From contig QMYO01000060.1 in the NCBI GenBank assembly GCA_003662715.1, positions 1 to 8,094 on the forward strand: 8,094 nucleotides of DNA, in the 5' to 3' direction. The notes below the pieces were generated by a model. The model was not told the origin of the DNA, ran no database searches, and saw nothing but the letters and a program-made list of their open reading frames with translations. This DNA is from Candidatus Bathyarchaeota archaeon (GTDB lineage Archaea > Thermoproteota > Bathyarchaeia > Bathyarchaeales > Bathyarchaeaceae). Below, in pieces: positions 1-6,866 of the stretch (positions are counted from its first letter, which is position 1; every line of letters begins with the position of its first letter). Both the position numbers and the translations under genes were made by a program.

Positions 1-10
1 GGAGAAAGGA
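1..10 (+). promoter_or_regulatory. Ribosome binding site of the large mosaic protein
   Basis: The purine run GGAGAAAGGA ends four bases before the TTG at 15. Either GGAG (1-4) or AAAGGA (5-10) could pair with the 16S rRNA tail. It supports TTG as the true start, since no ATG lies near the start of the signal peptide. The promoter would lie outside the window. Confidence 0.6.
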
Positions 11-14
11 AAAA

Positions 15-3000
15 TTGAAAAATAAGTTTGCTCAATTGCTATTGAATACTCTTCTTATCGCTAGTCTGTTGGTAACAATTCAAGCAGTAAGTGCTGCTGA
101 AGTTACATTAACACTATCTGATGCAGAGCTAAGCACAGAATTTGCGTATAAATGGGGTCCTGGAACAGTTACAGCAATTGAAGATATTCCTGGTATTGGT
201 GTTCGATTTAACTTCACAGGGCTAACTTCAAGTGGAACTGGAGTCTGTGATGATTTTCCAGTAAGTCCGTTGGCTGGAGGAGATCCTGACAACATCGGAG
301 GGTATGGTGATTTTCGAAAGTATACGCAATATAGACTTGTCTTTACCAATCTGGGACCAAACCCTGTTAGCGTAAACATTGACATGAATACTGGTTGGAC
401 GAACATTGATTGGAAAAAAGATACGTATTGGGAAAACAGTTGGACCTATCTGGCTGTGGGAGAAAGTAAAGTTGTAACCCTCGACTTTTCAAACGCAATA
501 TGCTGGAATGCCGAGGATGATCCTGTCCCTGAATGGCGCTATCCAGGTGGAACCAGCGGCGTCATAGTCCGTAGACTAAGCGAAGTAAGCAGAATAGGTT
601 TTCAAGTGGCCGGAAGCGGAGAGGCCTCCATTGTGGTTTCCGCAACAATCCCAAAAGACACTGTAATTACTCTTCCTAATGAAGAATTGGCAACGCAGTT
701 TTCTAAGGAAACAGGTCCAGGAACCGTTGACATGGTGACGAACATTCCAGGATATGGTGTTCGTTTTGATTTTTCTGGTTTAAGCACTTCTGTTGGCACC
801 GTTGTTGGTGACAGTTTTCCTGTGAGCGCCTTAGCAGGTGGAGCATGGAAAGATTACGGAAGCGGTTTTGCTGGCCCCTATGACTTTTCAAGATACGATC
901 GCTTTAGTCTGTTATTCATTAATGTAGGAACTAAAACTGTTACCGTTAATCTTAAAATAAACACCGGTTGGACAAATTCGCCGTGGGGAACACCAGAAAA
1001 AGACACTTTCTGGCAGAACAGTTGGACTACCATAGACCCTGGGGAAAGTCGGGTTATAACCCTTGACTTTTGGAGCGCCGAAGTATGGAACGCCATGGAC
1101 GATCCTGTCCCTGAATGGCGTTATTCTAACGGAACTTCTGGCGTGATTGTTCGAAGATTAGATGAGCTGAGCGACATAGGTTTCCAAATTCTTGGTGACG
1201 GTGAAGCTTCTATAATAGTGAGCGGCGATCTTACACTAAGTCTTTCAGATGCCGAGTTAAGCTCAGAATTTGCTAAAGAATCTGGTCCAGGCACCGTTAC
1301 AGCAATAACAGATGTGCCGGGTCCAGGTGTTCGTTTTGATTTTTCTGGTTTAAGCACTTCTGTTGGCACCGTTGTTGGTGACAGTTTTCCTGTGAGCGCC
1401 TTAGCAGGTGGAGCTTACAAGACATATGGGGTTACGCAACAGTTTTCAACGTGGGGAGACTTTTCAGGATACGACAAATATACCATGTTATTTACTAATA
1501 TTGGCACAACCTCGGTTATGATAAATCTTAAGATAAATACTGGTTGGACAACTACACCACCAGAATACGCAAAAGCTTGGCGAGACACTTTCTGGCAAAA
1601 CGAATGGACCACCATTCTCCCAGGAGAAACAAAAGCCATAACGTTAAACTTCTCATCCGCTGAAGTTTGGAACGCCGCTGACGAAGAAGAGTATAAAGCA
1701 TATTCTGATGGAACCACAGGTGTGGCAGTTTGGCGGCTTGATGAAGTAAGTGACATAGGCTTCCAGATAATAGGCAACGATGTTGCATCAATAATCGTAT
1801 CAGCAAGACCAAAACCCTCACAAGTCTACGTTGACGACGACTACACAAGCTCCACTCCAGGTTGGGGCTTTGACCACTTCGCCACGATACAAGAAGGTAT
1901 AGACGCGGTTGCGGCAGCAGGAACAGTTAAAGTTTACGAGGGAACGTACACAGAACAACTGATTATCAGCAAAGACTTAACCTTGATTGGAGATCCTAGA
2001 CCCAAAATTGTGGCTCCTGATGTAAGAAGTACCTTTACAATTGCAGAGTCTGGCGCAACTTGGGATCCAATAGTCTTTGCGTATGGTTCTTTAACTGGCT
2101 CTGAAACAATTAGTGTTACCATTGAAGGTTTTGAAATAGACGGCGGGAATAAAGCTGCAGCATCCCCCATCCGTTTTGTTGCAATACTATGTCGCAATGT
2201 AAAACCTGGCGTTATCTCCGACAACATCATTCACAGCATGTATCCACCATCCGGAAAAGGAAGCGGTCCACAAACCTTTGGCATTCTTGTATACGGCGAC
2301 TCAGACGTAACCATAAGCCATAACGAGATCAAGGATTTCAGCCGAGGAGGCATAGGCATTACAGGCGATGCCGGACTAGGCGCAGATCCCTCAGTAATTA
2401 TCGATCACAACGTGATCGTTGGTTATGTAGAAACCGAAACTGGATGGTGGGCGGAAAATGGCATACAAGTAGGATGCGGCGCCACAGCATTGATACAAAG
2501 CAATGAAGTTTACAACTGTACAGTGAATAATCCTGACTGGGCGGCGACGGGCATATTGGTTGTTGACACAGAAGAAGGTGCCGTGGTTGAGGATAACTAT
2601 GTTGAAGGCTGCGATACAGGCATAGGTGCAGTGGACTTTCCAAGCGCGTATGGCTTCCCATGGAATTATCACATACTTTCAAATGTCATCATAACTAGTA
2701 ACTACCTTATTGGCAACACATGGCAAATAGACATATCTAACGATGCTCGGAACATCACAGTAACATACAATGACATAATAAACGCTGCTGAAGATGGAAT
2801 AGACGTTTGGAGCTATTTTGGAGATGTATATCCCACGGATGTCGAAATCCACTACAACAACATTGAAGGCAGCGAGGCCTTCGGCATCTGGACTTCAGAA
2901 GAGTTGGAAGCTGCTCCTGTAAACGCTACTTTCAACTGGTGGGGTGACTCAAGCGGGCCATATCATGCTACAAGCTGGATGTATCTGGGATCGCCTTATG

Positions 3001-4028
3001 GCCCCCACTACGGTTTAGGGGACAATGTAACAGACTATGTCCTTTACTATCCATGGTTAAGCGAACCTTCAGGCCAACCTGTTGAACCTCCAACCGCTAT
3101 CTGCACTTGTTCTCCGACAAGAGCCCGTATAAGTGAGGCAATAACTTGTGATGCTTCAAGCTCACTGCCAAACGGTGGATATCTAATTGAATATGTATGG
3201 GACTTTGACGACGGAAACATAACGTCTACTGATAATCCGGTAATAACACACTCCTATGATGCTGAAGGCACCTATAACGTTTCCTTGACCGTTAAAGACA
3301 GTGAGGGCTTGGAAGACTCAACATGGTGCCTAGTCAAAGTGGGTCCGCCTGCGCTTCTAAAAGTCGAACCGTCAATTGTGCAATTACAGTTGTTGAACAA
3401 AACCTTTGCGGTTAACATTACTATCAATAACCTGTGGGAGGGATGGAGGTTTATAGCGGTACAATTCAGACTCTGCTACGACGCCACCTTAATCGAATTT
3501 ATCAACGTAACAGAAGGTCCATTCATGAAAGATCCAAGCTGGAACCTCCATGGCACATACTTTATCTACGTTAATGAAACAAACGGCTTCTACGGACCGC
3601 ATGTAATCGTGGGAATAATGCTTTATCCAAACTCTACCGGGCACTGGAACGCATTTCCAAGCGGAAGCGGCACAGTAGCCACATTGTGGTTCCGAGCAAT
3701 AAGTCAAGAAAGAGGCGAAGAAAACCCACCACTGTCCTGCGAACTATCGCTATGCGATACCATTATGATCGACGACGACATTATGGACATTCCACACGAC
3801 ATTCAGGACGGCGTTTACTATATGTACCCAACAAACATCGGAGATGTGAACTATGATGGAAAAGTAGACATAAAAGACGTTGCGCAAGTTTCTGGCGCCT
3901 TCGGCGAATTCCCTGGAAGACCCAGATGGAACCCCGAACTTGACGTTAACGGAGACGGCAAAATCGACACAAAAGACGTGGCAATAGTTAGCCGCAACTT
4001 CGGCTGGTTCGCCACTCACGACTGCTAA
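15..4028 (+). CDS. Large secreted mosaic protein: three tandem beta domains, beta-helix, PKD, cohesin-like, dockerin
   Basis: Predicted extracellular 1337-residue protein, probably a structural or glycan-binding surface component. Residues 1-27 form a signal peptide (MKNK, hydrophobic core, cleavage near VSA-AE). Three homologous ~190-residue beta-rich domains follow at about 29-210, 211-404 and 405-597. A right-handed parallel beta-helix spans about 604-1016 (opening VYVDDDY, ATIQEGIDA, late FNWWGDSSGP at 973-982). A PKD domain covers about 1026-1110 (WDFDDG at 1062-1067, HSY at 1079-1081, GTYNVSLTV at 1085-1093). A cohesin-like domain covers about 1113-1270 (YDATLIEF at 1155-1162, SGSGTVATL at 1216-1224). 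The dockerin is at 1276-1330, with calcium loops D1277-N1279-D1281-D1285-D1288 and D1310-N1312-D1314-D1318-D1321. The TTG start is chosen because it gives the signal peptide and has AAAGGA four bases upstream. There is no C-terminal membrane segment, so attachment would rely on the dockerin. No beta-helix catalytic residues were recognised. Domain calls are firm; the biological role is inferred. Confidence 0.9.
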   Translation: MKNKFAQLLLNTLLIASLLVTIQAVSAAEVTLTLSDAELSTEFAYKWGPGTVTAIEDIPGIGVRFNFTGLTSSGTGVCDDFPVSPLAGGDPDNIGGYGDFRKYTQYRLVFTNLGPNPVSVNIDMNTGWTNIDWKKDTYWENSWTYLAVGESKVVTLDFSNAICWNAEDDPVPEWRYPGGTSGVIVRRLSEVSRIGFQVAGSGEASIVVSATIPKDTVITLPNEELATQFSKETGPGTVDMVTNIPGYGVRFDFSGLSTSVGTVVGDSFPVSALAGGAWKDYGSGFAGPYDFSRYDRFSLLFINVGTKTVTVNLKINTGWTNSPWGTPEKDTFWQNSWTTIDPGESRVITLDFWSAEVWNAMDDPVPEWRYSNGTSGVIVRRLDELSDIGFQILGDGEASIIVSGDLTLSLSDAELSSEFAKESGPGTVTAITDVPGPGVRFDFSGLSTSVGTVVGDSFPVSALAGGAYKTYGVTQQFSTWGDFSGYDKYTMLFTNIGTTSVMINLKINTGWTTTPPEYAKAWRDTFWQNEWTTILPGETKAITLNFSSAEVWNAADEEEYKAYSDGTTGVAVWRLDEVSDIGFQIIGNDVASIIVSARPKPSQVYVDDDYTSSTPGWGFDHFATIQEGIDAVAAAGTVKVYEGTYTEQLIISKDLTLIGDPRPKIVAPDVRSTFTIAESGATWDPIVFAYGSLTGSETISVTIEGFEIDGGNKAAASPIRFVAILCRNVKPGVISDNIIHSMYPPSGKGSGPQTFGILVYGDSDVTISHNEIKDFSRGGIGITGDAGLGADPSVIIDHNVIVGYVETETGWWAENGIQVGCGATALIQSNEVYNCTVNNPDWAATGILVVDTEEGAVVEDNYVEGCDTGIGAVDFPSAYGFPWNYHILSNVIITSNYLIGNTWQIDISNDARNITVTYNDIINAAEDGIDVWSYFGDVYPTDVEIHYNNIEGSEAFGIWTSEELEAAPVNATFNWWGDSSGPYHATSWMYLGSPYGPHYGLGDNVTDYVLYYPWLSEPSGQPVEPPTAICTCSPTRARISEAITCDASSSLPNGGYLIEYVWDFDDGNITSTDNPVITHSYDAEGTYNVSLTVKDSEGLEDSTWCLVKVGPPALLKVEPSIVQLQLLNKTFAVNITINNLWEGWRFIAVQFRLCYDATLIEFINVTEGPFMKDPSWNLHGTYFIYVNETNGFYGPHVIVGIMLYPNSTGHWNAFPSGSGTVATLWFRAISQERGEENPPLSCELSLCDTIMIDDDIMDIPHDIQDGVYYMYPTNIGDVNYDGKVDIKDVAQVSGAFGEFPGRPRWNPELDVNGDGKIDTKDVAIVSRNFGWFATHDC
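756..844 (+). repeat. Perfect 89-base direct repeat, copy A (tandem domain 2)
   Basis: Identical base for base to 1326-1414, an offset of 570 bases or exactly 190 codons. It begins GGTGTTCGTTTTGA and ends AGCAGGTGGAGC. The flanking bases differ at once on both sides (T755 against A1325, A845 against T1415), so the identity is a sharply bounded block that includes all third codon positions. Confidence 0.97.
1326..1414 (+). repeat. Perfect 89-base direct repeat, copy B (tandem domain 3)
   Basis: Second copy of the block at 756-844, in the same reading frame within the third tandem domain. It encodes the GVRFDFSGL to ALAGGA stretch. The equivalent part of domain 1 (about 198-282) is clearly diverged in both codons and residues. 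Confidence 0.97.
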
Positions 4029-4122
4029 AGTCAGTGTATAACCACCCCTTCTCCCCCCATTTTATCATTAATCTATAGACCAAATGAACTTACACCGACT
4101 TAGCAACAAAAACCGATTTCTC
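4029..4122. terminator. Convergent intergenic region with T-rich candidate terminators on both strands
   Basis: 94 bases separate the stops of two convergent genes. On the + strand a pyrimidine-rich run at 4043-4066 (C-rich, then ATTTTAT) follows the large gene. On the minus strand a run of five T (4108-4112 read in complement) lies just past the stop of the beta-helix gene. Archaeal transcription commonly ends at such T tracts without a hairpin. No convincing stem-loop was seen. The assignment is inferred. Confidence 0.4.
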
Positions 4123-5580
4123 TCAAAATCTTATCCTAAAAATCGTCACAAGCACTGCAAGAACTGTAAATAGAAGCATCAAAATCGCCGATGAAAACTC
4201 TGATATTGCATAAGTTCCTATTATTCGCACGGTTTTTAAGCCTATGTGATGGGTAAAGTAGAGGTACGTGCAACTATCATCTGATAGTGCCAAATAATCC
4301 AGTTGTTCATCATCTGCATAAATAACCCATCCATTCTCAACCCCCAACAAATTTTTTGGAATATGCACTCTACAAAACCTATTTGTTCCAATTTCTCCGG
4401 AAACATCAAAAGTAATAGATGGCAAGTCCGAATCAGGATCAAATTGAAAGTTTGAAACAACAGAAGGGCTGACAACATCAACATTGTACGATAGACCATC
4501 CCAAGTTCCAGCATTAAAAGTTTTAATTGGAGCCATCAGTGGGTAATGATCCACATTATTTGTATCAATGTAATATGATGCGTCACCTAAACCGTCACCT
4601 CCAAGTTTATCTTGATTTAAACCATGAAATTCATCGTTACTCTCATGATCACTCCAATAATTTCCACCCAAAGGATAACCTCCATCCCAAGCGTTATTCG
4701 ACTTATAACTGTACGCACTAACCATGTTATTAACAAAGTTATTATAATAAACAACATTATTTTCTGCCCTAAAAAGCTTTAAACCATAAATAACACTGTT
4801 TTCAACACTGTTTCGCTTTATGATGTTATAACTCGCATTAACCAAGTTAATGCCAATTGATGAATTAGCCACGATATTACCGATCAACAAGTTTTCCATA
4901 GGTTTTTGTCCAGTGAAAGAGTAAACGAAAATCCCGTTATACAAACATCCGATTATAGTGTTATTGCGGATAACCTGACAACTTGAAGAGTCTAAACCTA
5001 TACCAAAATCAAGTTCACTACCCATTATAACATTGTCGCTGATTATGTTGACTTCAAAAGAATAGTCAACTAGAATTCCGTAAAAACTGCTGTTCATCAC
5101 ATAATTACCACATAGAGTGTTGTTACATGCAGCGAAAATATATATACCAACATCATTCTGTGCTAAATAATTGTCGCATATAATACAGCCAGAACCTAGA
5201 ATAAGAATTCCCGACGAATCAGAAAGATATGTGTCACTCCCGCTATTTTTAATAGTAAAGCCGCTAAGAGAAACATTATTTGCATTTATGGTAACAACCG
5301 ATCCCGTACCATTCCCATCAATGACCGTTAACATCTTATCCTCACCGAAAAGTGAGACGCTTTTATCGATGACTAATCTCTCATAATAGATGCCTTTCTT
5401 CACAATTATTGTATCCTCTGGGCCAGCAGCGTCTATAGCGGCCTGTACAGTTGGGTAATCAATGGGGACCTCAATAATTCTAGAAGAACTAATAAGAGGG
5501 CCTTCAACAATATCTTGACTGCATGGCAAGCAAAGAGCAGCATATAACGTGAAGATAAGTAAAATCCTAGCACTCATCAA
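4123..5580 (-). CDS. Membrane-anchored NosD-like right-handed beta-helix surface protein
   Basis: Exported 485-residue protein of the NosD/parallel beta-helix type. Residues 1-20 are a hydrophobic signal region. Beta-helix coils run from about 36 (TVQAAIDAA at 44-52, typical of the family's first strand) to about 350, built of short GI-x-(I/L), NN-x-(I/V), N-x-(I/V) rungs. The family's usual closing block (NNAWDGGYPLGGNYWSD at 295-311, then G(D)GLGD and DHYPL) is present. A ~90-residue beta-module follows (about 366-456), matching one in the product at 5718-6779. The C-terminus is a single membrane segment (about 462-481, after ISEFSSA) with basic tail FRIRF. At least seven N-glycosylation sequons are visible. 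It has no dockerin or cohesin. The reading opens with TTG (5580) immediately followed by ATG (5577); the ATG is equally likely. The family includes the copper-linked NosD, but no nos gene is nearby, so a copper role is not claimed. Confidence 0.88.
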   Translation of the reverse strand: MMSARILLIFTLYAALCLPCSQDIVEGPLISSSRIIEVPIDYPTVQAAIDAAGPEDTIIVKKGIYYERLVIDKSVSLFGEDKMLTVIDGNGTGSVVTINANNVSLSGFTIKNSGSDTYLSDSSGILILGSGCIICDNYLAQNDVGIYIFAACNNTLCGNYVMNSSFYGILVDYSFEVNIISDNVIMGSELDFGIGLDSSSCQVIRNNTIIGCLYNGIFVYSFTGQKPMENLLIGNIVANSSIGINLVNASYNIIKRNSVENSVIYGLKLFRAENNVVYYNNFVNNMVSAYSYKSNNAWDGGYPLGGNYWSDHESNDEFHGLNQDKLGGDGLGDASYYIDTNNVDHYPLMAPIKTFNAGTWDGLSYNVDVVSPSVVSNFQFDPDSDLPSITFDVSGEIGTNRFCRVHIPKNLLGVENGWVIYADDEQLDYLALSDDSCTYLYFTHHIGLKTVRIIGTYAISEFSSAILMLLFTVLAVLVTIFRIRF

Positions 5581-5601
5581 TTGTGATAAGCAGCCATCGA
5601 T

Positions 5602-5609
5602 TATTATAG
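5602..5609 (-). promoter_or_regulatory. TATA-like box of the beta-helix gene, leaderless arrangement
   Basis: Read on the minus strand, CTATAATA sits inside AAACTATAATAA, with GTAAA before it as a possible BRE. Its centre is about 25 bases upstream of the TTG/ATG pair at 5580/5577, so transcription would begin at or within a few bases of the start codon. No Shine-Dalgarno sequence precedes the start, which agrees with a leaderless mRNA. The position is seen; the activity is inferred. Confidence 0.5.
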
Positions 5610-5693
5610 TTTACGGATGAAAATTCTGGCCGTTCTGTACTTGAATGGATTGATGTTCTTTGATTTGTCTACAATCCGTAATAGAAAAGATCT

Positions 5694-5710
5694 CCAGAAG
5701 ACTTATACTA
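5694..5710 (+). promoter_or_regulatory. CCAGAAG plus TATA-like promoter of the cohesin-dockerin gene
   Basis: CCAGAAG (5694-5700) is followed by CTTATACTA (5702-5710). The same seven bases precede the TATA-like box of the next gene at 6821. With usual archaeal spacing of about 25 bases, transcription would start near 5730, downstream of the first in-frame ATG (5718) and at the second one (5730). Functional assignment is inferred. Confidence 0.45.
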
Positions 5711-5717
5711 GTGGAGA

Positions 5718-6779
5718 ATGTACTATTCTATGGATGAGACAATGAAAGCCTCAGAAAAAATCCTGTTTTTGTGGATGATAACTATACTGGCAATAACGAC
5801 TTTTCCGCGAGTTCTTTCAACAGAAACCGTTTTAAGCACGATGCCACAACACGCCACGCCGTTCATCGGAGAGTTTTTCACGATCAATTTGACAGTGGCT
5901 GATGTCACAAACCTTAACAGCTGGCAAATAACACTCGCATTTAACCCAACAATTCTAAACCTGACCGAAGTGATAATTCCTCCAGACAATGTTTTCGCCG
6001 GTTACAATATTTTTAATCCACCACCTATAATTAACAAAACCATAGGTAGAGTGACAAAATTTGTAGCATTAGAAGGCACCGTAGGAGTCAATGGTAGTGG
6101 AATACTGTGTACATTAAGGTTTTTAGGCAAAAATCTGGGAGTGACAACCTTGAAACTCTTAAATCTTATGCAAATCCACATGAGCGGAACCTATCTGATG
6201 AGATCAGATTATTCACTAATTCCGTTTGAAGCCAAAGTTGGGGTAGTCGAGGTTAACGCACCGGACTTCCACCGGAACATATTCAATGTAACTCAAAACT
6301 CCGAAACATTAAACGTTGTCGTCTTCACAAACTCAACAGTTGCCAACTTCTACTTCAACGAATCCTCCAAAGAAATAAGTTTTAACGTAATAGGGCCAGA
6401 CGATACCACAGGTTTTAGCATAGTAACAATCCCAAAAAGATTGCTTAACGAAACATTAATTGTCATTGTAGACAACACTGCTATTAGAAGTTTCAGCAGC
6501 ATGCTTGAAACATTGCCCGAAAATGCTACTCACAGTTTCGTTTTCTTCGGCTATTCGCATAGTGAGAAGATGATTAGAATTCTACTCACCATCACGGGAG
6601 ATATAAATGGAGATAAAAAAGTAGATATCAAAGATCTAGCAATCGTGTCAGCAGCTTTCGGATCCACACCTGAATCCCCGAGATGGAAGCCAGTAGCAGA
6701 CATTGATCATAACAACAAGGTCGATATAAAAGACGTAGCCCTCGTTTCAAAAAGCTATGGGAAATTCCTGCAATTTTAA
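5718..6779 (+). CDS. Secreted cohesin-like, beta-module and dockerin protein
   Basis: 353-residue exported protein. The signal peptide is about residues 9-35 (hydrophobic 15-29). A cohesin-like domain spans about 43-178 (SWQITLAFNP at 68-77, NGSGILCTLRF at 125-135). A beta-module at about 198-292 carries the FxF...ISFNV, GF...VTIPK and HSF.FFGYSHS pattern, homologous to the C-terminal module of the minus-strand neighbour. The dockerin (294-349) has loops D295-N297-D299-D303-D306 and D328-D330-N332-D336-D339; both lack the usual glycine at loop position 6 (K300, N333). Nine N-glycosylation sequons lie between residues 57 and 269 and none in the dockerin. Carrying cohesin and dockerin together, it could link into chains or bind its neighbours. 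The start is uncertain: ATGs at 5718, 5730 and 5742 are all in frame, and the promoter position favours 5730 or 5742. An in-frame TGA directly follows the TAA. Confidence 0.9.
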   Translation: MYYSMDETMKASEKILFLWMITILAITTFPRVLSTETVLSTMPQHATPFIGEFFTINLTVADVTNLNSWQITLAFNPTILNLTEVIIPPDNVFAGYNIFNPPPIINKTIGRVTKFVALEGTVGVNGSGILCTLRFLGKNLGVTTLKLLNLMQIHMSGTYLMRSDYSLIPFEAKVGVVEVNAPDFHRNIFNVTQNSETLNVVVFTNSTVANFYFNESSKEISFNVIGPDDTTGFSIVTIPKRLLNETLIVIVDNTAIRSFSSMLETLPENATHSFVFFGYSHSEKMIRILLTITGDINGDKKVDIKDLAIVSAAFGSTPESPRWKPVADIDHNNKVDIKDVALVSKSYGKFLQF

Positions 6780-6795
6780 TGACGTTAAATATCAA

Positions 6796-6800
6796 TTTTT
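6796..6800 (+). terminator. T5 tract after the cohesin-dockerin gene
   Basis: A run of five T begins 16 bases after the stop codon and lies before the next gene's promoter. Such tracts are typical archaeal intrinsic terminators; no hairpin precedes it. It suggests that the two + strand genes have separate transcripts. Inferred. Confidence 0.35.
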
Positions 6801-6820
6801 ACAAGCAACAGAAGATAATT

Positions 6821-6838
6821 CCAGAAGGTTTTTATTAT
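6821..6838 (+). promoter_or_regulatory. CCAGAAG plus TATA-like promoter of the Ig-dockerin gene
   Basis: CCAGAAG (6821-6827) is followed by GTTTTTATTAT (6828-6838). The TATA centre near 6834 predicts a transcript start near 6860 and a leader of about 20 bases that holds a Shine-Dalgarno sequence. The arrangement matches the promoter at 5694-5710. Inferred. Confidence 0.5.
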
Positions 6839-6866
6839 CTTTTGCAGTCTGATTAGAGTGGAAGGG

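Larger units (their letters stand above)
99..1805 (+). repeat. Three tandem in-frame copies of a ~190-residue beta-rich domain
   Basis: Copies lie at about 99-644, 645-1226 and 1227-1805. Each contains, in order: an (S/N)xxEL(S/A)xxF opening, GPGTV, PGxGVRF(N/D)F(S/T)GL, D(S/D)FPVS(A/P)LAGG, a central aromatic block ending LF(T/I)N(V/I/L)G, NTGWT, DT(F/Y)W(Q/E)N(S/E)W, GE(S/T)(K/R) with TL(D/N)F after it, WNA, then GxxV(R/W)RL(S/D)E(V/L)SxIGFQ and an ASI(I/V)VS end. The alternating hydrophobic pattern suggests a jelly-roll beta-sandwich like many carbohydrate-binding modules, but no family was recognised. The spacing between equivalent leucines is 186 then 190 residues. Copy 3 lacks the DDPVPEWRY segment shared by copies 1 and 2. 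Confidence 0.9.
5581..5717. other. Divergent intergenic promoter region
   Basis: 137 bases separate the beta-helix gene (minus) from the cohesin-dockerin gene (plus). The region holds the minus-strand TATA-like box near 5605 and a plus-strand CCAGAAG-TATA element at 5694-5710. The ~80 bases between them show no strong operator-like palindrome by eye. A TAG at 5709-5711 closes the downstream gene's reading frame on its upstream side. Confidence 0.6.

Noticed and set aside
80..2682. Several antisense open frames of 60-120 codons opposite the large mosaic gene
   Set aside because: They lie wholly under a strongly supported gene, have no recognisable domains or start signals, and their repeats simply mirror the tandem domains on the other strand.
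1824..3062. Calling the large protein a pectate lyase or other polysaccharide lyase from its beta-helix
   Set aside because: The fold is shared by many non-enzymes and no calcium/Arg or Asp catalytic cluster could be recognised by eye.
3489..4019. Antisense open frames opposite the cohesin and dockerin regions
   Set aside because: Same reasoning: they are shadows of well-supported domains, with unusual Cys/Val-rich composition and no ribosome binding site.
4527..5386. Plus-strand open frames of 64-71 codons within the beta-helix gene
   Set aside because: They are rich in His, Asn and Tyr as expected from complement reading of beta-helix codons, and have no start signal or homology pattern.
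4123..5580. Naming the beta-helix gene nosD
   Set aside because: The similarity is to the general repeat fold. No nitrous oxide reductase genes are nearby, and the C-terminal module and membrane anchor are typical of archaeal surface proteins.
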